A stretch of DNA of 64,000 nt, from positions 80,049 to 144,048 of the forward strand of contig NZ_JAEUGD010000018.1 of the NCBI RefSeq assembly GCF_016775155.1, given 5' to 3'. The position numbers and the translations under genes are program-made. Under the pieces are notes generated by a model that was given only the letters and a program-made list of their open reading frames with translations, ran no database searches and was not told where the DNA came from. Below, piece after piece: positions 25,615 to 34,827 of the stretch (position 1 is the stretch's first letter; each line of letters starts with the position of its first letter). Origin of the DNA: Fulvivirga marina. GTDB taxonomy: Bacteria > Bacteroidota > Bacteroidia > Cytophagales > Cyclobacteriaceae.

Positions 25615-25727
25615 CCATTATATACTAAAGCTTTGCTATCCCTACAGGGTTTAGTAAAGCTTACTTTTCCTTTTTCACACGTAGTTCGTACCTTGTGCCC
25701 TGCAAGTCGAAGTTTCTTAACCCATAC

Positions 25728-25913
25728 CATGAAACCAAATATTGTCCACACTGCAACTCCGCTTTTGAGTGTAAAGTAGATTCCATAACACAATGTCAGT
25801 GTTCCTCAGTCAAACTGAACCAGGAAGAGCGAAACTTTGTCCGCAGCAAATACCGGAACTGACTTTGCGCTACATGCCTCAGAAAACTCAGAGATGAGTA
25901 TAATCAGCTGTAG
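25728..25913 (+). pseudogene. Broken cysteine-rich CWC-family gene
   Basis: The frame reads HETKYCPHCNSAFECKVDS, then ITQCQCSSVKLNQEERNFV and RSKYRN, a TGA at 25860-25862, then LCATCLRKLRDEYNQL and a TAG at 25911. This matches the small cysteine-rich CWC proteins of about 60-70 residues, in which the TGA position is normally Cys (TGC/TGT). No ATG lies upstream in frame at the expected place. One nonsense change and a lost start suggest recent decay. Function of the family is not established. Confidence 0.65.
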
Positions 25914-26028
25914 GAACACTTCTTAAAGAAACAGGCCTTATCTAAAACAGTAGTGTATATTTCAGTTATTCTTCTTTTATTAAAATTCTTTTTTTTGCTA
26001 ACTTGAATATTCATTTTATTCTATTTTC

Positions 26029-28542
26029 ATGAGGTCTATAGTTCTATTATTTCTTTTCATTTTATCTGTAATTTCGTTCCAATCGCAAGCCCAAACAGGC
26101 TCTAAAAAGCGACTGGCACTGGTGATTGGCAATGCTGACTATCAGAATGCCAACAAACTGCTAAACCCTGTCAACGATGCCCGCTCCATGAAAAAAGCAC
26201 TAACGAGTTTAGGCTTCGAAGTTATGCAGTATGAAAATCTGACCCAGCGAGAAATGAAGCAGGTGATAGATGAATTTGGCCGAAAGCTGGAAAGTTATGA
26301 AGTGGGACTATTCTACTTTGCGGGACATGGCATACAGGCCAGTGGAAACAACTACCTCATACCGGTAGAAACCAACCTGACGAACGAACAACAAATAGAA
26401 TATGACTGCGTGCGTGCTGATCGTGTATTGGGACTTATGGAGTATGCCAAAAGCAAAGTAAACATTGTCATTTTGGATGCTTGTCGCAATAACCCATTTA
26501 AACGAAGCTGGAGCAGGTCTGCCCAGGGAGAGGGACTCGCTTTTATGAATGCCCCGAGCGGTTCGCTCATTGCCTATGCAACGGCTCCCGGGAAAACAGC
26601 CTCTGATGGATCTGGAAGTAACGGACTGTATACTGAAGCCTTACTAAAAAACCTGGCCACCCCCGACCTGACCATTTTACAAGTATTTCAAAACGTGCGC
26701 AAGAATGTTGTTGATCAATCTGATCAACGACAAATTCCTTGGGAGTCAACCTCTCTGATTGGAGATTTTTATTTTAATAAAACACAAGCAGGCGGCAAGG
26801 AACAGCAACCCGACAAGACACTTATAGCCAAAGAAAGCAGTAATATAACCAGTACTACCCCTACTTCTATAAACTCACGTGCCATTTGGAAATCAGATGA
26901 AAAAACATGGCACCTGCTAGACAATAAAGTACAGATTGCCTCTCGCACCAAATATACCTATGCTGGCGATGATCTACTGGCCTATGACCCTGAAACTGGT
27001 GTATCCTATTTATTACCTGGTTACACACATCTGACCGACAATGTCTTCCGTCCAGCCGAGATCCTTTCTGAAAAAGATCAGTATTTCTGGAGATCTAAAG
27101 ACCTTAGCTTTTATGTTTACGATAAGGGTACAAGCATCAGTACAGAAATAGTCCATTCCAAATCTGACGATGACCTACTGGTTTATCACCCTCAGACCAA
27201 CACCACGCTACTGCTGGAAAAGTACTATCAACTGCAAGACAATAAGCTGCGCTCGGCTGAAGTGGTTTCCAAAGCAGACAATATTTTCTGGAAATCAAAA
27301 GACAATAAATACCTATTCTTCATTAAGGGAGAACAAGTGGCCAGTACTACCTCCTCAGCTGCCGTGAACAACGATCTGCTGGTATACCATGAAAAAACGG
27401 GGTCCAGCTACATTTTAAAGAATTTTTATAATCTACAGGATGACAAGCTGCGCTCAGCAATGCTCATCAGTGACCAAAAAGATGTCTTCTGGTCTGGGTT
27501 CAACAATAAATTTCACCTGTATGTCAAAGGAAAGGATGTTTCTTCGCAAGTCACTAACAAATGGTCAGGCAGTGATCTGGAAGTTTACTATGGAGACAAC
27601 ACTTATCTACTCAAAAACTTTGCTAACCTTCAAGACAGACAATTGAGGGAGGCCACTGTAATGGAATCAACAAGCAAAGTAGAATGGAAGGCAGAAAATA
27701 ACCTGTTTTATATAAAAGATAATAACAAGGAAATACAGCTACAGACCGTTTATGCTATGGCCGGCAACGACCTGCTGGTATATCATCCTGATAAACAAAA
27801 GACTTACTTACTAGAAAACTATAGCCACCTGCAAGACAACCAATGGAGGTCGGCTCGTCTGTTATCTTCTTCAAAGGAATCAGTTTTTTGGATGTCCGAA
27901 GACAATGTTTACTGGTTATACGTGCAGGGAAAACAAGTTGCACAGGAAACATCAAGTGTAGCCGAAGAACGTAACCTGGTCGTTACTCATACTCCAACAG
28001 GTTCCAGGTATCGTCTTACCGGCTTCTATGATCTTCAAGATAAGCAACTAAGGGCTGCTGAGATTTTAAGTTTAAATACACCCATCACTACCAAAACTTC
28101 ATCTACCAATGATAATAATTCATATAAAAGCAAGGGTAATGCTACCTGGCGATCAAAAGATAACTTATACTGGCTCTACGTCAATGGGGAACAGATAGCA
28201 AAGCGAACCAATAGTGTATTTATTGATAACGACCTTTTGATCTATGACCCTTCAGACAATCTTTCTTACCTCCTCGAAGGTTATAAAGAAAAGCAGGATG
28301 ACCAGATCAGGTCAGCCATAATTCTGGATTCTTCAGAACAAACCTGGTGGCGTGCCAATGACAATGGGTATTATATCTATGTGAAGGGTGAGTTAATTAC
28401 CACCGCCACCAATGTTCAATCTTATTGGGCTGATAGTGATCTCATTGTATATCACAAACCATCCGGGGTTACCTACCGGTTGGAAGACTACAATACCAAT
28501 AAAGACGATCAGCTAAGGCCAGCATTTAAGGTAGTGGAATAG
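26029..28542 (+). CDS. Secreted caspase-like (C14) protein with eight C-terminal repeats
   Basis: A signal peptide (residues 1-22, cleavage near SQAQ) precedes a caspase/metacaspase-like p20 domain: RLALVIGNADYQN, LLNPVNDARSMKKAL, FYFAGHGIQ with catalytic H100, and VILDACRNNPF with catalytic C152. After a linker ending near residue 284 come eight tandem units of about 63-70 residues. Each has W-[KR]-S-x-[DN]-N near its start, then DLLVYHP, Y-L-L, LQD.QLRSA. The eighth ends at the C-terminus (residue 837). Eight similar beta-rich units suggest an eight-bladed propeller or a repeat fibre, by inference. The protein is probably exported. The gene stands alone with no obvious partner, and its substrates are unknown. 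Confidence 0.85.
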   Translation: MRSIVLLFLFILSVISFQSQAQTGSKKRLALVIGNADYQNANKLLNPVNDARSMKKALTSLGFEVMQYENLTQREMKQVIDEFGRKLESYEVGLFYFAGHGIQASGNNYLIPVETNLTNEQQIEYDCVRADRVLGLMEYAKSKVNIVILDACRNNPFKRSWSRSAQGEGLAFMNAPSGSLIAYATAPGKTASDGSGSNGLYTEALLKNLATPDLTILQVFQNVRKNVVDQSDQRQIPWESTSLIGDFYFNKTQAGGKEQQPDKTLIAKESSNITSTTPTSINSRAIWKSDEKTWHLLDNKVQIASRTKYTYAGDDLLAYDPETGVSYLLPGYTHLTDNVFRPAEILSEKDQYFWRSKDLSFYVYDKGTSISTEIVHSKSDDDLLVYHPQTNTTLLLEKYYQLQDNKLRSAEVVSKADNIFWKSKDNKYLFFIKGEQVASTTSSAAVNNDLLVYHEKTGSSYILKNFYNLQDDKLRSAMLISDQKDVFWSGFNNKFHLYVKGKDVSSQVTNKWSGSDLEVYYGDNTYLLKNFANLQDRQLREATVMESTSKVEWKAENNLFYIKDNNKEIQLQTVYAMAGNDLLVYHPDKQKTYLLENYSHLQDNQWRSARLLSSSKESVFWMSEDNVYWLYVQGKQVAQETSSVAEERNLVVTHTPTGSRYRLTGFYDLQDKQLRAAEILSLNTPITTKTSSTNDNNSYKSKGNATWRSKDNLYWLYVNGEQIAKRTNSVFIDNDLLIYDPSDNLSYLLEGYKEKQDDQIRSAIILDSSEQTWWRANDNGYYIYVKGELITTATNVQSYWADSDLIVYHKPSGVTYRLEDYNTNKDDQLRPAFKVVE

Positions 28543-28710
28543 CCTAGGCTGATTATGGAATGTTATTAATAAAAAGGAGGCCGGGGCAAACTTATCAGGA
28601 TTCGATCAATAACCTAAACACATTTTTTAACTTTTATACCTCTCGTTCCTAAACTCATTTGCCCAAAGCCAGCCTAACCCCAGATTTTTTAATTTCTTTT
28701 TGACCTTATC

Positions 28711-29955
28711 TCAGTTATAGCGATCGGGGTTGAGTATCGCTATCTCTATATCTGTTTTTTGACCGGAAACTATCTGTGACACCAATTTCCCTGTTACAGG
28801 CCCAAGACTCATACCCATCATGGAGTGTCCTGTTGCAGCGGTCAGGTTATCATAGTGCTTAAACTTACCGATATAAGGAAGCCCATCCGGAGAGCAAGGT
28901 CTAAGCCCTACCCAGACATCAGATTTTTGAAAATCAGTATTTTTAAATTGGGGATAGTAATCTGGTATAGATTTGTATATGCCTCCTACCCGTTTATCAT
29001 TCACTGTCCTGTCGGTTCCATTGAGTTCCATAGTTCCGCCGAATCGTATTGCGCTATTCATTGGCGTGACAGACACCCTCGCCTCTGATAATAGCGCACA
29101 AATACCCGGATATGCCGGAGGTTGGTCTACCATTACGCTGTATCCCTTGCCTCCCTGAAGCGGAATGTTGACTTTCAATGCTTTTATCAACTCTGATGAC
29201 CATGCACCAGCTGCAATCACAAATTCGTCTGCTCTTACCAAATCTCCTGAAGTTTGAAGGGCGATCACCCTGCCTCCACGCATATCCAAGCCCTTTCCCC
29301 TTTCTGATACAAAGCTGACACCTCGCTTTTCCAAAAGAACCTTCATACCTGACATAAATAAGCCAGGCACCATATATGCATCCATAGGAAAGTACACTCC
29401 TCCCTCCACATCCATCTCTACTCCCTCATCCATGCTCATAAGCTCAGCTGCTGTCAGGGTCTCAGCTTTCATTCCCAACTGCCTGGCCCGCTCCGCCACC
29501 ATGCGCTCTTCTTTAAGGGCATGACTGGTTTTGCACAACATAAAAAGACCTTTGGTCTGCAATGAGAAATCCAGGGACTCTTCTTCAGCCAATTGTAAAT
29601 AAAGGTTGCGGCTCTCCATATTCATCTCTTTGAGCACATGCATAGCTCTTTGAACATTAGCTGGCGTTGCCGCTTTGTAAAACTTCCAACCCCACGATAT
29701 GAGATCTTTACTAAAACGGGGCTTGATATGGAAAGGACTATCGTTCCTAAGCATCCATTTAAGCCCTAATATCACCATACCGGGAGCTGCCAAAGGAATA
29801 AAATGGCTTGGCACGATCATACCTGCATTCCCATATGAGCACCCCTTGTTTTGATCGTCATCGCTAACCACCGTAACCTGATATCCTAATTCGGACAGGT
29901 AATATGCAGAGCTCAGCCCTACTACACCTCCACCAATAATGGCAACCTTTTTCAT
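28711..29955 (-). CDS. FAD-dependent D-hydroxyproline dehydrogenase/oxidase (DadA-like)
   Basis: The 414-residue protein has an N-terminal FAD-binding VAIIGGGVVGLSSAYYLSELG motif (residues 4-23), ATP-like acidic VTVVSDD, SYGNAGMIVPSHF near residue 42 (typical of DadA), and a C-terminal GLRPCSPDGLPYIGKF and TAATGHSMMGMSLGP. This is the D-amino acid dehydrogenase/D-hydroxyproline dehydrogenase group. Next to a hydroxyproline epimerase, a DapA-type deaminase and a semialdehyde dehydrogenase, the expected reaction is oxidation of cis-4-hydroxy-D-proline to 1-pyrroline-4-hydroxy-2-carboxylate. It is the last gene of the leftward four-gene operon, 20 nt after the epimerase stop. General D-amino acid oxidation is the alternative. 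Confidence 0.88.
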   Translation of the reverse strand: MKKVAIIGGGVVGLSSAYYLSELGYQVTVVSDDDQNKGCSYGNAGMIVPSHFIPLAAPGMVILGLKWMLRNDSPFHIKPRFSKDLISWGWKFYKAATPANVQRAMHVLKEMNMESRNLYLQLAEEESLDFSLQTKGLFMLCKTSHALKEERMVAERARQLGMKAETLTAAELMSMDEGVEMDVEGGVYFPMDAYMVPGLFMSGMKVLLEKRGVSFVSERGKGLDMRGGRVIALQTSGDLVRADEFVIAAGAWSSELIKALKVNIPLQGGKGYSVMVDQPPAYPGICALLSEARVSVTPMNSAIRFGGTMELNGTDRTVNDKRVGGIYKSIPDYYPQFKNTDFQKSDVWVGLRPCSPDGLPYIGKFKHYDNLTAATGHSMMGMSLGPVTGKLVSQIVSGQKTDIEIAILNPDRYN

Positions 29956-29975
29956 CGTATAATCATTAATACACC

Positions 29976-30977
29976 TTAAATTACCTGAAAGCCTCCCGCA
30001 TACGGATCATCATCATCGACCATGATGTTATTATAACCATATACCATAGCCCAGCCTTCTACGCTAGGGATAATACCTTTTTTGCCTCCTACCTCAACTT
30101 CATTTTCAATTCTTCCGGTGAATTTTGAGCCAATAATACTTTCATGAATAAAAGGTTGTCCTTTTTTCAGCAGACCTTTAGCATACCATTGAGCCATCCT
30201 GGCAGACGTACCCGTGCCACAAGGTGAGCGGTCAATAGCCTTATCACCATAAAAAACCGCATTTCTTGCTGTAGAATCGGGAGACAAAGTTTCTCCGGTC
30301 CAAAGAATATGACTCAAGCCTGAAATAGTCGGGTTATCAGGGTGCTCAAAGCTGTAGTTGTTATTGATGTTTTTCCGCAACTTTCTGCTCCACTGGATCA
30401 ACTGCTCAGCTGAATACGCCTGAACTCCTTTGAAATTCTCCTGAGGATCAACAATCGCATAAAAGTTTCCTCCGTAAGACACATCAACTTTCAGTTCACC
30501 CAAATCCGGACAGATAGCCACTAACCCTTCCGCTTCCAAAAAAGAAGCTACATTCGTCAGTTTTACTGATTTAACCTTTTCCCCTTCTTGGGTATAGCTA
30601 ACCTTTACCAAACCAGCAGGGGTTTCCAGACAAAGCTGTCCCGGTACTTTGGGGGTTATTAAACCTTCTTCAATCGCAATGGTCACCGTACCTATAGTAC
30701 CATGCCCGCACATTGGCAGACACCCGGAAGTTTCAATAAATAACACCCCCACATCATTATTTGTGTCTGTCGGTGGATATAAAATACTTCCCGACATCAT
30801 ATCATGGCCTCTGGGCTCGAACATCAGGCTTTTACGGATCCAGTCATACTCGCGGAGGAAGTGCTGTCTTTTTTCGCTCATGTTAGCCCCCTCCAGGTTA
30901 GGTCCTCCACCGGCTACTACCCTAACCGGATTTCCACAGGTATGGGCATCTACACAAAAGAATGTCTTCTTAGCCAT
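29976..30977 (-). CDS. 4-hydroxyproline 2-epimerase (proline racemase family)
   Basis: The 333-residue protein keeps both catalytic cysteines of the racemase/epimerase branch: C90 in PMCGHGTIG and C253 in SPCGTGTSA. Trans-3-hydroxyproline dehydratases of the same family replace one Cys with Thr, so an epimerase role is favoured. The N-terminal DAHTCGNPVRVV and GGGPN are also typical. It should interconvert trans-4-hydroxy-L-proline and cis-4-hydroxy-D-proline in the cytoplasm. The start overlaps the end of the aldehyde dehydrogenase gene by 8 nt. Proline racemase activity cannot be excluded from sequence, but the neighbours support hydroxyproline. Confidence 0.9.
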   Translation of the reverse strand: MAKKTFFCVDAHTCGNPVRVVAGGGPNLEGANMSEKRQHFLREYDWIRKSLMFEPRGHDMMSGSILYPPTDTNNDVGVLFIETSGCLPMCGHGTIGTVTIAIEEGLITPKVPGQLCLETPAGLVKVSYTQEGEKVKSVKLTNVASFLEAEGLVAICPDLGELKVDVSYGGNFYAIVDPQENFKGVQAYSAEQLIQWSRKLRKNINNNYSFEHPDNPTISGLSHILWTGETLSPDSTARNAVFYGDKAIDRSPCGTGTSARMAQWYAKGLLKKGQPFIHESIIGSKFTGRIENEVEVGGKKGIIPSVEGWAMVYGYNNIMVDDDDPYAGGFQVI

Positions 30978-32559
30978 TTATAGCGTCCCTCGTTAACTCT
31001 CCATTCACTTTTCTCCAGATACCCAACGGGTTGCTATTCTTTACCTCATCTGGCAACATCTCCTCAGGAAATCCCTGTAAGGCAAGTGGACGAACAAAAC
31101 GCTTAATAGCATCCGTACCTACTGAAGTAAACCTACTGTCCGTTGAAGATGGGAAAGGCCCTCCATGCTGCATGGCATGGCATACTTCAACACCTGTAGG
31201 CACTCCGTTAAACAACAACCTTCCGGCAACGTCAGAGGCAGCTCTTACAATGTCTTGATAATCTTCCAGTTCACCTGGCTCTGCCATAATAGTCGATGTA
31301 AGCTGTCCCTTTATGGTGCGAATAACTTTAAGTAATTGTTCTTTGTCAGTACACTTCACTACCAATGAAAACGGTCCGAATACCTCTTCATGTAAATTTG
31401 GATTGTCAAGGAAGTCTTCGCCGGAAACCTGAGCGACAGCCGCAGAACCCAAGTGATTTCCCTCCTGCTCAGCTCCAGCTCCCAGCAAGGTCACACCAAT
31501 TTGTTCCAATACTTTTACTTTTCCACTTTGATAGCTTTTCCAAATACCTTCATTTAGCATGGTTGCCGGTGTTACCTCCTGAATTTCGGAAGCTAATGTT
31601 TCCAGAAAAGATTTTAACTCTTCTCCTTCAATAGCCAATAACAGCCCTGGATTAGTACAAAACTGTCCTACACCTAAGGTAATGGAGCCTGCATATTGTT
31701 TAGCGGTTTCCGCTGCTGATGCTTTTAATTTTCCGGGGAGCAGTATCACAGGGTTTACACTACCCATTTCTGCAAAAACTGGGATGGGATCTTCTCTTTG
31801 GGCCGCAGCTTTGTACAATGCCATTCCGCCGGTGAAGGAACCTGTAAAACCAACTGATTTGACAACGGGATGCATCACCAGTTGCTGGCCCAAAGAAGAA
31901 CCTCTACCATTTAAGCTTGAAAAGACTCCATCAGGCATCCCTGTATTTTGAGCAGCCTTAGCAATAGCTCTTGCCACGAGCTCATTGGTGCCCAGGTGCG
32001 ACATATGCGCTTTAATAATTACAGGATTACCTGCTGCCAGAGCAGATGCAGTATCTCCACCGGCAGTAGAAAAGGCCAATGGAAAGTTACTTGCTGCAAA
32101 GACCACTACAGGCCCAACGGGCACCAGCATTTTCCTGATATCAGGTTTAGGCAAGGGCTCTCTTGCCAGCTGAGCGGTCTCAATGATCGCATCAACCCAG
32201 GAGCCCTCGCGAAGCAGCTGAGCAAATAACATCAATTGCCCAACCGTTCTGCCTCTCTCCCCGATAATTCTGGCTTCAGGCAAACCACTTTCTTTCACGG
32301 CCATTTGAACAAGCTCATCATCAAGCACCAATATTTCATCAGCTATGGCCTCAAGAAAATCAGCCTTTTTACTCCCTGGGAATTGCTTGTACACTTCGAA
32401 AGCTTTAGCTGCTTTTTGAAGAGTTTCTTCTATCTCCTCTTTGGTGGCCATATAAAATTTCTCCAGGGTTCTTGCTTCCCTGGGATCGTAAGAGTTAACA
32501 AACTCCTCTGATGCGGCTGATAAACTGAATCCGATAATGTTCTTTCCTTGTACTACCAT
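30970..32559 (-). CDS. 2,5-dioxovalerate (alpha-ketoglutaric semialdehyde) dehydrogenase
   Basis: The 529-residue aldehyde dehydrogenase has VFAASNFPLAFSTAGGDTASALAAGNPVI with the NAD(P)-binding and oxyanion Asn region, VGFTGS (residues 236-241), the general base E264 in FAEMGS, and catalytic C301 in GQFCTNPG. Length and the SNFPLAFS/GQFCTNPG motifs match the group that oxidises alpha-ketoglutaric semialdehyde to 2-oxoglutarate. The deaminase gene lies 9 nt upstream and the epimerase gene overlaps its end. It completes hydroxyproline breakdown, feeding the TCA cycle. Confidence 0.9.
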   Translation of the reverse strand: MVVQGKNIIGFSLSAASEEFVNSYDPREARTLEKFYMATKEEIEETLQKAAKAFEVYKQFPGSKKADFLEAIADEILVLDDELVQMAVKESGLPEARIIGERGRTVGQLMLFAQLLREGSWVDAIIETAQLAREPLPKPDIRKMLVPVGPVVVFAASNFPLAFSTAGGDTASALAAGNPVIIKAHMSHLGTNELVARAIAKAAQNTGMPDGVFSSLNGRGSSLGQQLVMHPVVKSVGFTGSFTGGMALYKAAAQREDPIPVFAEMGSVNPVILLPGKLKASAAETAKQYAGSITLGVGQFCTNPGLLLAIEGEELKSFLETLASEIQEVTPATMLNEGIWKSYQSGKVKVLEQIGVTLLGAGAEQEGNHLGSAAVAQVSGEDFLDNPNLHEEVFGPFSLVVKCTDKEQLLKVIRTIKGQLTSTIMAEPGELEDYQDIVRAASDVAGRLLFNGVPTGVEVCHAMQHGGPFPSSTDSRFTSVGTDAIKRFVRPLALQGFPEEMLPDEVKNSNPLGIWRKVNGELTRDAING

Positions 32560-32568
32560 GCTTCTTGT

Positions 32569-33504
32569 TTAAATCGTGTTCATTACATTTTCAATATTCA
32601 AATATTCAGGTAGCTCTGGCCTTACACTCAGCCCCTCCTCGATAATCTTCACTACCCTCTCCCGCTCTGCTCCATTCAAAGGCATGCGTGGAAGCCTTAC
32701 CTCTTCCGTACCTAATCCTACCATAGTTTCGGCCAGCTTTATATTTTGTACCAGTTGCGGATTAATATCAAGTTCTAGCAAAGGAAGGAACCATCTATAG
32801 ATTTTCAGCGCTTCGGCATGATATCCAGACTTTTGCAGACGGTATATGGCCACTGTCTCTCGCGGGAAGGCACAAACAAGGCCTGCCACCCATCCATCAG
32901 CACCCATAAACAGACTTTCCAAAGCAAGTGTATCTACGCCTGACAAGATCTTAAACCTGTCACCGAACCTGTTAATCATTCTTGTGACATTGCTAATATC
33001 TCTGGTCGACTCCTTTACCGCCTGAATGTTAGGGATTTCAGCTAGCTGCTCAAACATATCCATCGTGACTTCTATTTTATAGTCAACCGGATTGTTGTAA
33101 ATCATAATAGGCAAATCCGTGGATGGTGCCACCGCTCTGAAGTATTCCACGGTTTCCTGATCTGTAGCTTTATACCTCATCGGCGGCAATATCATCAGTC
33201 CGCTGGCTCCGCTCTCTTTGGCTTTTGCCACCGCCTTTATAGCAGATGCCGTGCTTTGCTCAGCTATATTCAAAATCACGGGCACCTTGTCGCCAACTAA
33301 GGACACCGTGCGTCTGACCAGTTCATATTTTTCATCATCACTCAGAGAACTGGCCTCTCCAAGAGTACCTCCCAAAATAATACCATCAACACCCGCATCG
33401 AGTTGGGCCTCAATGTTCTTTTCAAACCACTGCCAATCCAGTTCATCGTCTTTGGTAAATTTAGTAGTCACTGCGGGAAATACCCCTTGCCATTGAAAAT
33501 TCAT
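32569..33504 (-). CDS. DapA-family 1-pyrroline-4-hydroxy-2-carboxylate deaminase
   Basis: From the ATG at 33504 the protein is 311 residues and begins MNFQWQGVFPAVTTKF, the typical N-terminus of the dihydrodipicolinate synthase family. A further-upstream ATG (33555) would add a 17-residue extension with no counterpart in the family, so I reject it. GTLGEASSLSDDEK (residues 47-58), IMIYNNP with Y136, and the Schiff-base lysine K164 in AVKEST fit the family. In the hydroxyproline pathway this enzyme deaminates and dehydrates pyrroline-4-hydroxy-2-carboxylate to 2-oxoglutarate semialdehyde. It is the first gene of the operon. No regulator or transporter gene sits beside it. Confidence 0.85.
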   Translation of the reverse strand: MNFQWQGVFPAVTTKFTKDDELDWQWFEKNIEAQLDAGVDGIILGGTLGEASSLSDDEKYELVRRTVSLVGDKVPVILNIAEQSTASAIKAVAKAKESGASGLMILPPMRYKATDQETVEYFRAVAPSTDLPIMIYNNPVDYKIEVTMDMFEQLAEIPNIQAVKESTRDISNVTRMINRFGDRFKILSGVDTLALESLFMGADGWVAGLVCAFPRETVAIYRLQKSGYHAEALKIYRWFLPLLELDINPQLVQNIKLAETMVGLGTEEVRLPRMPLNGAERERVVKIIEEGLSVRPELPEYLNIENVMNTI

Positions 33505-33806
33505 ACGGTAAAATTTTAAGTTCTTTTTCAGGAGCCAAATTAGTACAACGGTCAATTGAAAGTTTTTACTATCTGACCCTATTATGATACTATTATAACA
33601 TGTTTATCTAATTCAAAGCTCAAATAAAGATTAGATAGTATTCATTCGATCAAATCTGATAAAAAATGGATGAAGTGAAGAGGTGAAATAAAGTCTTAAA
33701 ATACCCATATAGAACCTCTGATACGGCACCACTTTTGTCTATAGGTACTTTCACAAAATTTCACTATATTATAAGAGCTATCAGAACCCTTAAAAACACG
33801 CCCCAT

Positions 33807-34385
33807 ATGAAGAATATATATATAATATTGATTATCAGCTTTATAAGTTCAATAAGTTTAGCTCAGAGCACCTGGGTTATTGATCCTACGCACTCGTCAG
33901 TTCAATTTGATGTTTCACACCTCGCTGTATCTTCCGTAACTGGCTTCTTCACTTCTTATGCCGGAACTTTGACCTCCAAGAAAAGTGACTTCGAAGGTGC
34001 CAAAGTGAATGCCACCATTGAGGTTGCCAGTATTACCACCAACAATATGGAAAGGGATAAACACCTGAAGGAAGACGATTTCTTTAATGCTGAGAAATAC
34101 CCTGAAATCAAATTTGAAAGTACCAGTTTTAAAAAAGTTTCTGATAACAATTTCCTAATTGAAGGAAACCTCACCATAAGAAATGTTACTAAGCCGGTGA
34201 CTTTGGAAGCTGAATTTGGCGGTATTGTTTCCATCAATAATAAAAAGAAAGCTGGGTTTACAGCTACCGGTACAATCGATCGTTTTGAGTTTGGACTAAA
34301 GTGGGATGACGTCCTGGATAATGGCGGATTGATAGTAGGTGAAAAAGTAGATATTATATTAAAAATGGAACTGGTAAAGCAGTAG
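33807..34385 (+). CDS. YceI-family periplasmic protein
   Basis: Starting at the ATG at 33807 gives a signal peptide (MKNIYIILIISFISSISLAQ) and a 192-residue precursor. The mature protein follows the YceI pattern: STWVIDPTHSSVQFDVSHL, then FEGAKVNATIEVASI and TNNMERDKHLKEDDFFNAEKY (the conserved R.HL+..DFFn...P segment), then NVTKPVTLEAEFGG and TIDRFEFGLKW. YceI proteins form an extended lipocalin-like barrel that can bind polyisoprenoid-like ligands. The longer upstream frame (from 33735) is rejected because it would bury the signal peptide. It converges with the response regulator gene with 7 nt between stops. Confidence 0.88.
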   Translation: MKNIYIILIISFISSISLAQSTWVIDPTHSSVQFDVSHLAVSSVTGFFTSYAGTLTSKKSDFEGAKVNATIEVASITTNNMERDKHLKEDDFFNAEKYPEIKFESTSFKKVSDNNFLIEGNLTIRNVTKPVTLEAEFGGIVSINNKKKAGFTATGTIDRFEFGLKWDDVLDNGGLIVGEKVDIILKMELVKQ

Positions 34386-34392
34386 ACCTGAC

Positions 34393-34827
34393 TCAGTTAC
34401 TGGGCTGATTTTCCTTCAAAACTCGAATCTGCTCCAATTTCTGATCATTGAGAGGCTTGGATAGAAATTTAATGACATCAGGGTTAACTTCGATCTTTTC
34501 CTTGTCCCTCATATTATCAGAACTGGTAAGTACTACAATGGACACTTTGTTGCGTACGTGATCTGGGAATTTGGAAAATTCGTAAAGGAACCTGAAACCA
34601 TCTACGACAGGCATGTTGAGGTCCAGAAATATGATATCGGGAATATCAACCACTGGAGCAGAAAGCAGATACTCTAAAGCTTCTCTACCCGAACTGTAGG
34701 TCAGGAGCCTTTTGGTAAAATGACAGAACTCTATTACCTTTTGGTTAATAAACAAATCTATTTCATTGTCATCTATTAGCATGACAACTTCAGCACACTC
34801 TCTATTCATCTGACCCGCAGAACTCAT
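34393..34827 (-). CDS. Stand-alone response regulator receiver protein
   Basis: The 144-residue protein is a single receiver domain: the acidic pair D19-D20 in VVMLIDDNEIDLF, phospho-acceptor D69 in IIFLDLNMPVVDGF, T101 in VLTSS, and K124 in FLSKPL. There is no output domain, so it is of the CheY-like type common in Bacteroidota, which signals by protein contact. No histidine kinase is adjacent. The orphan kinase at 59391-61442 lacks a receiver, but any partnership is speculation. Confidence 0.9.
   Translation of the reverse strand: MSSAGQMNRECAEVVMLIDDNEIDLFINQKVIEFCHFTKRLLTYSSGREALEYLLSAPVVDIPDIIFLDLNMPVVDGFRFLYEFSKFPDHVRNKVSIVVLTSSDNMRDKEKIEVNPDVIKFLSKPLNDQKLEQIRVLKENQPSN

Noticed and set aside
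25860-25862. TGA in the CWC gene read as selenocysteine
   Set aside because: No evidence of recoding signals or Sec machinery in the window, and a missing upstream start suggests gene decay.
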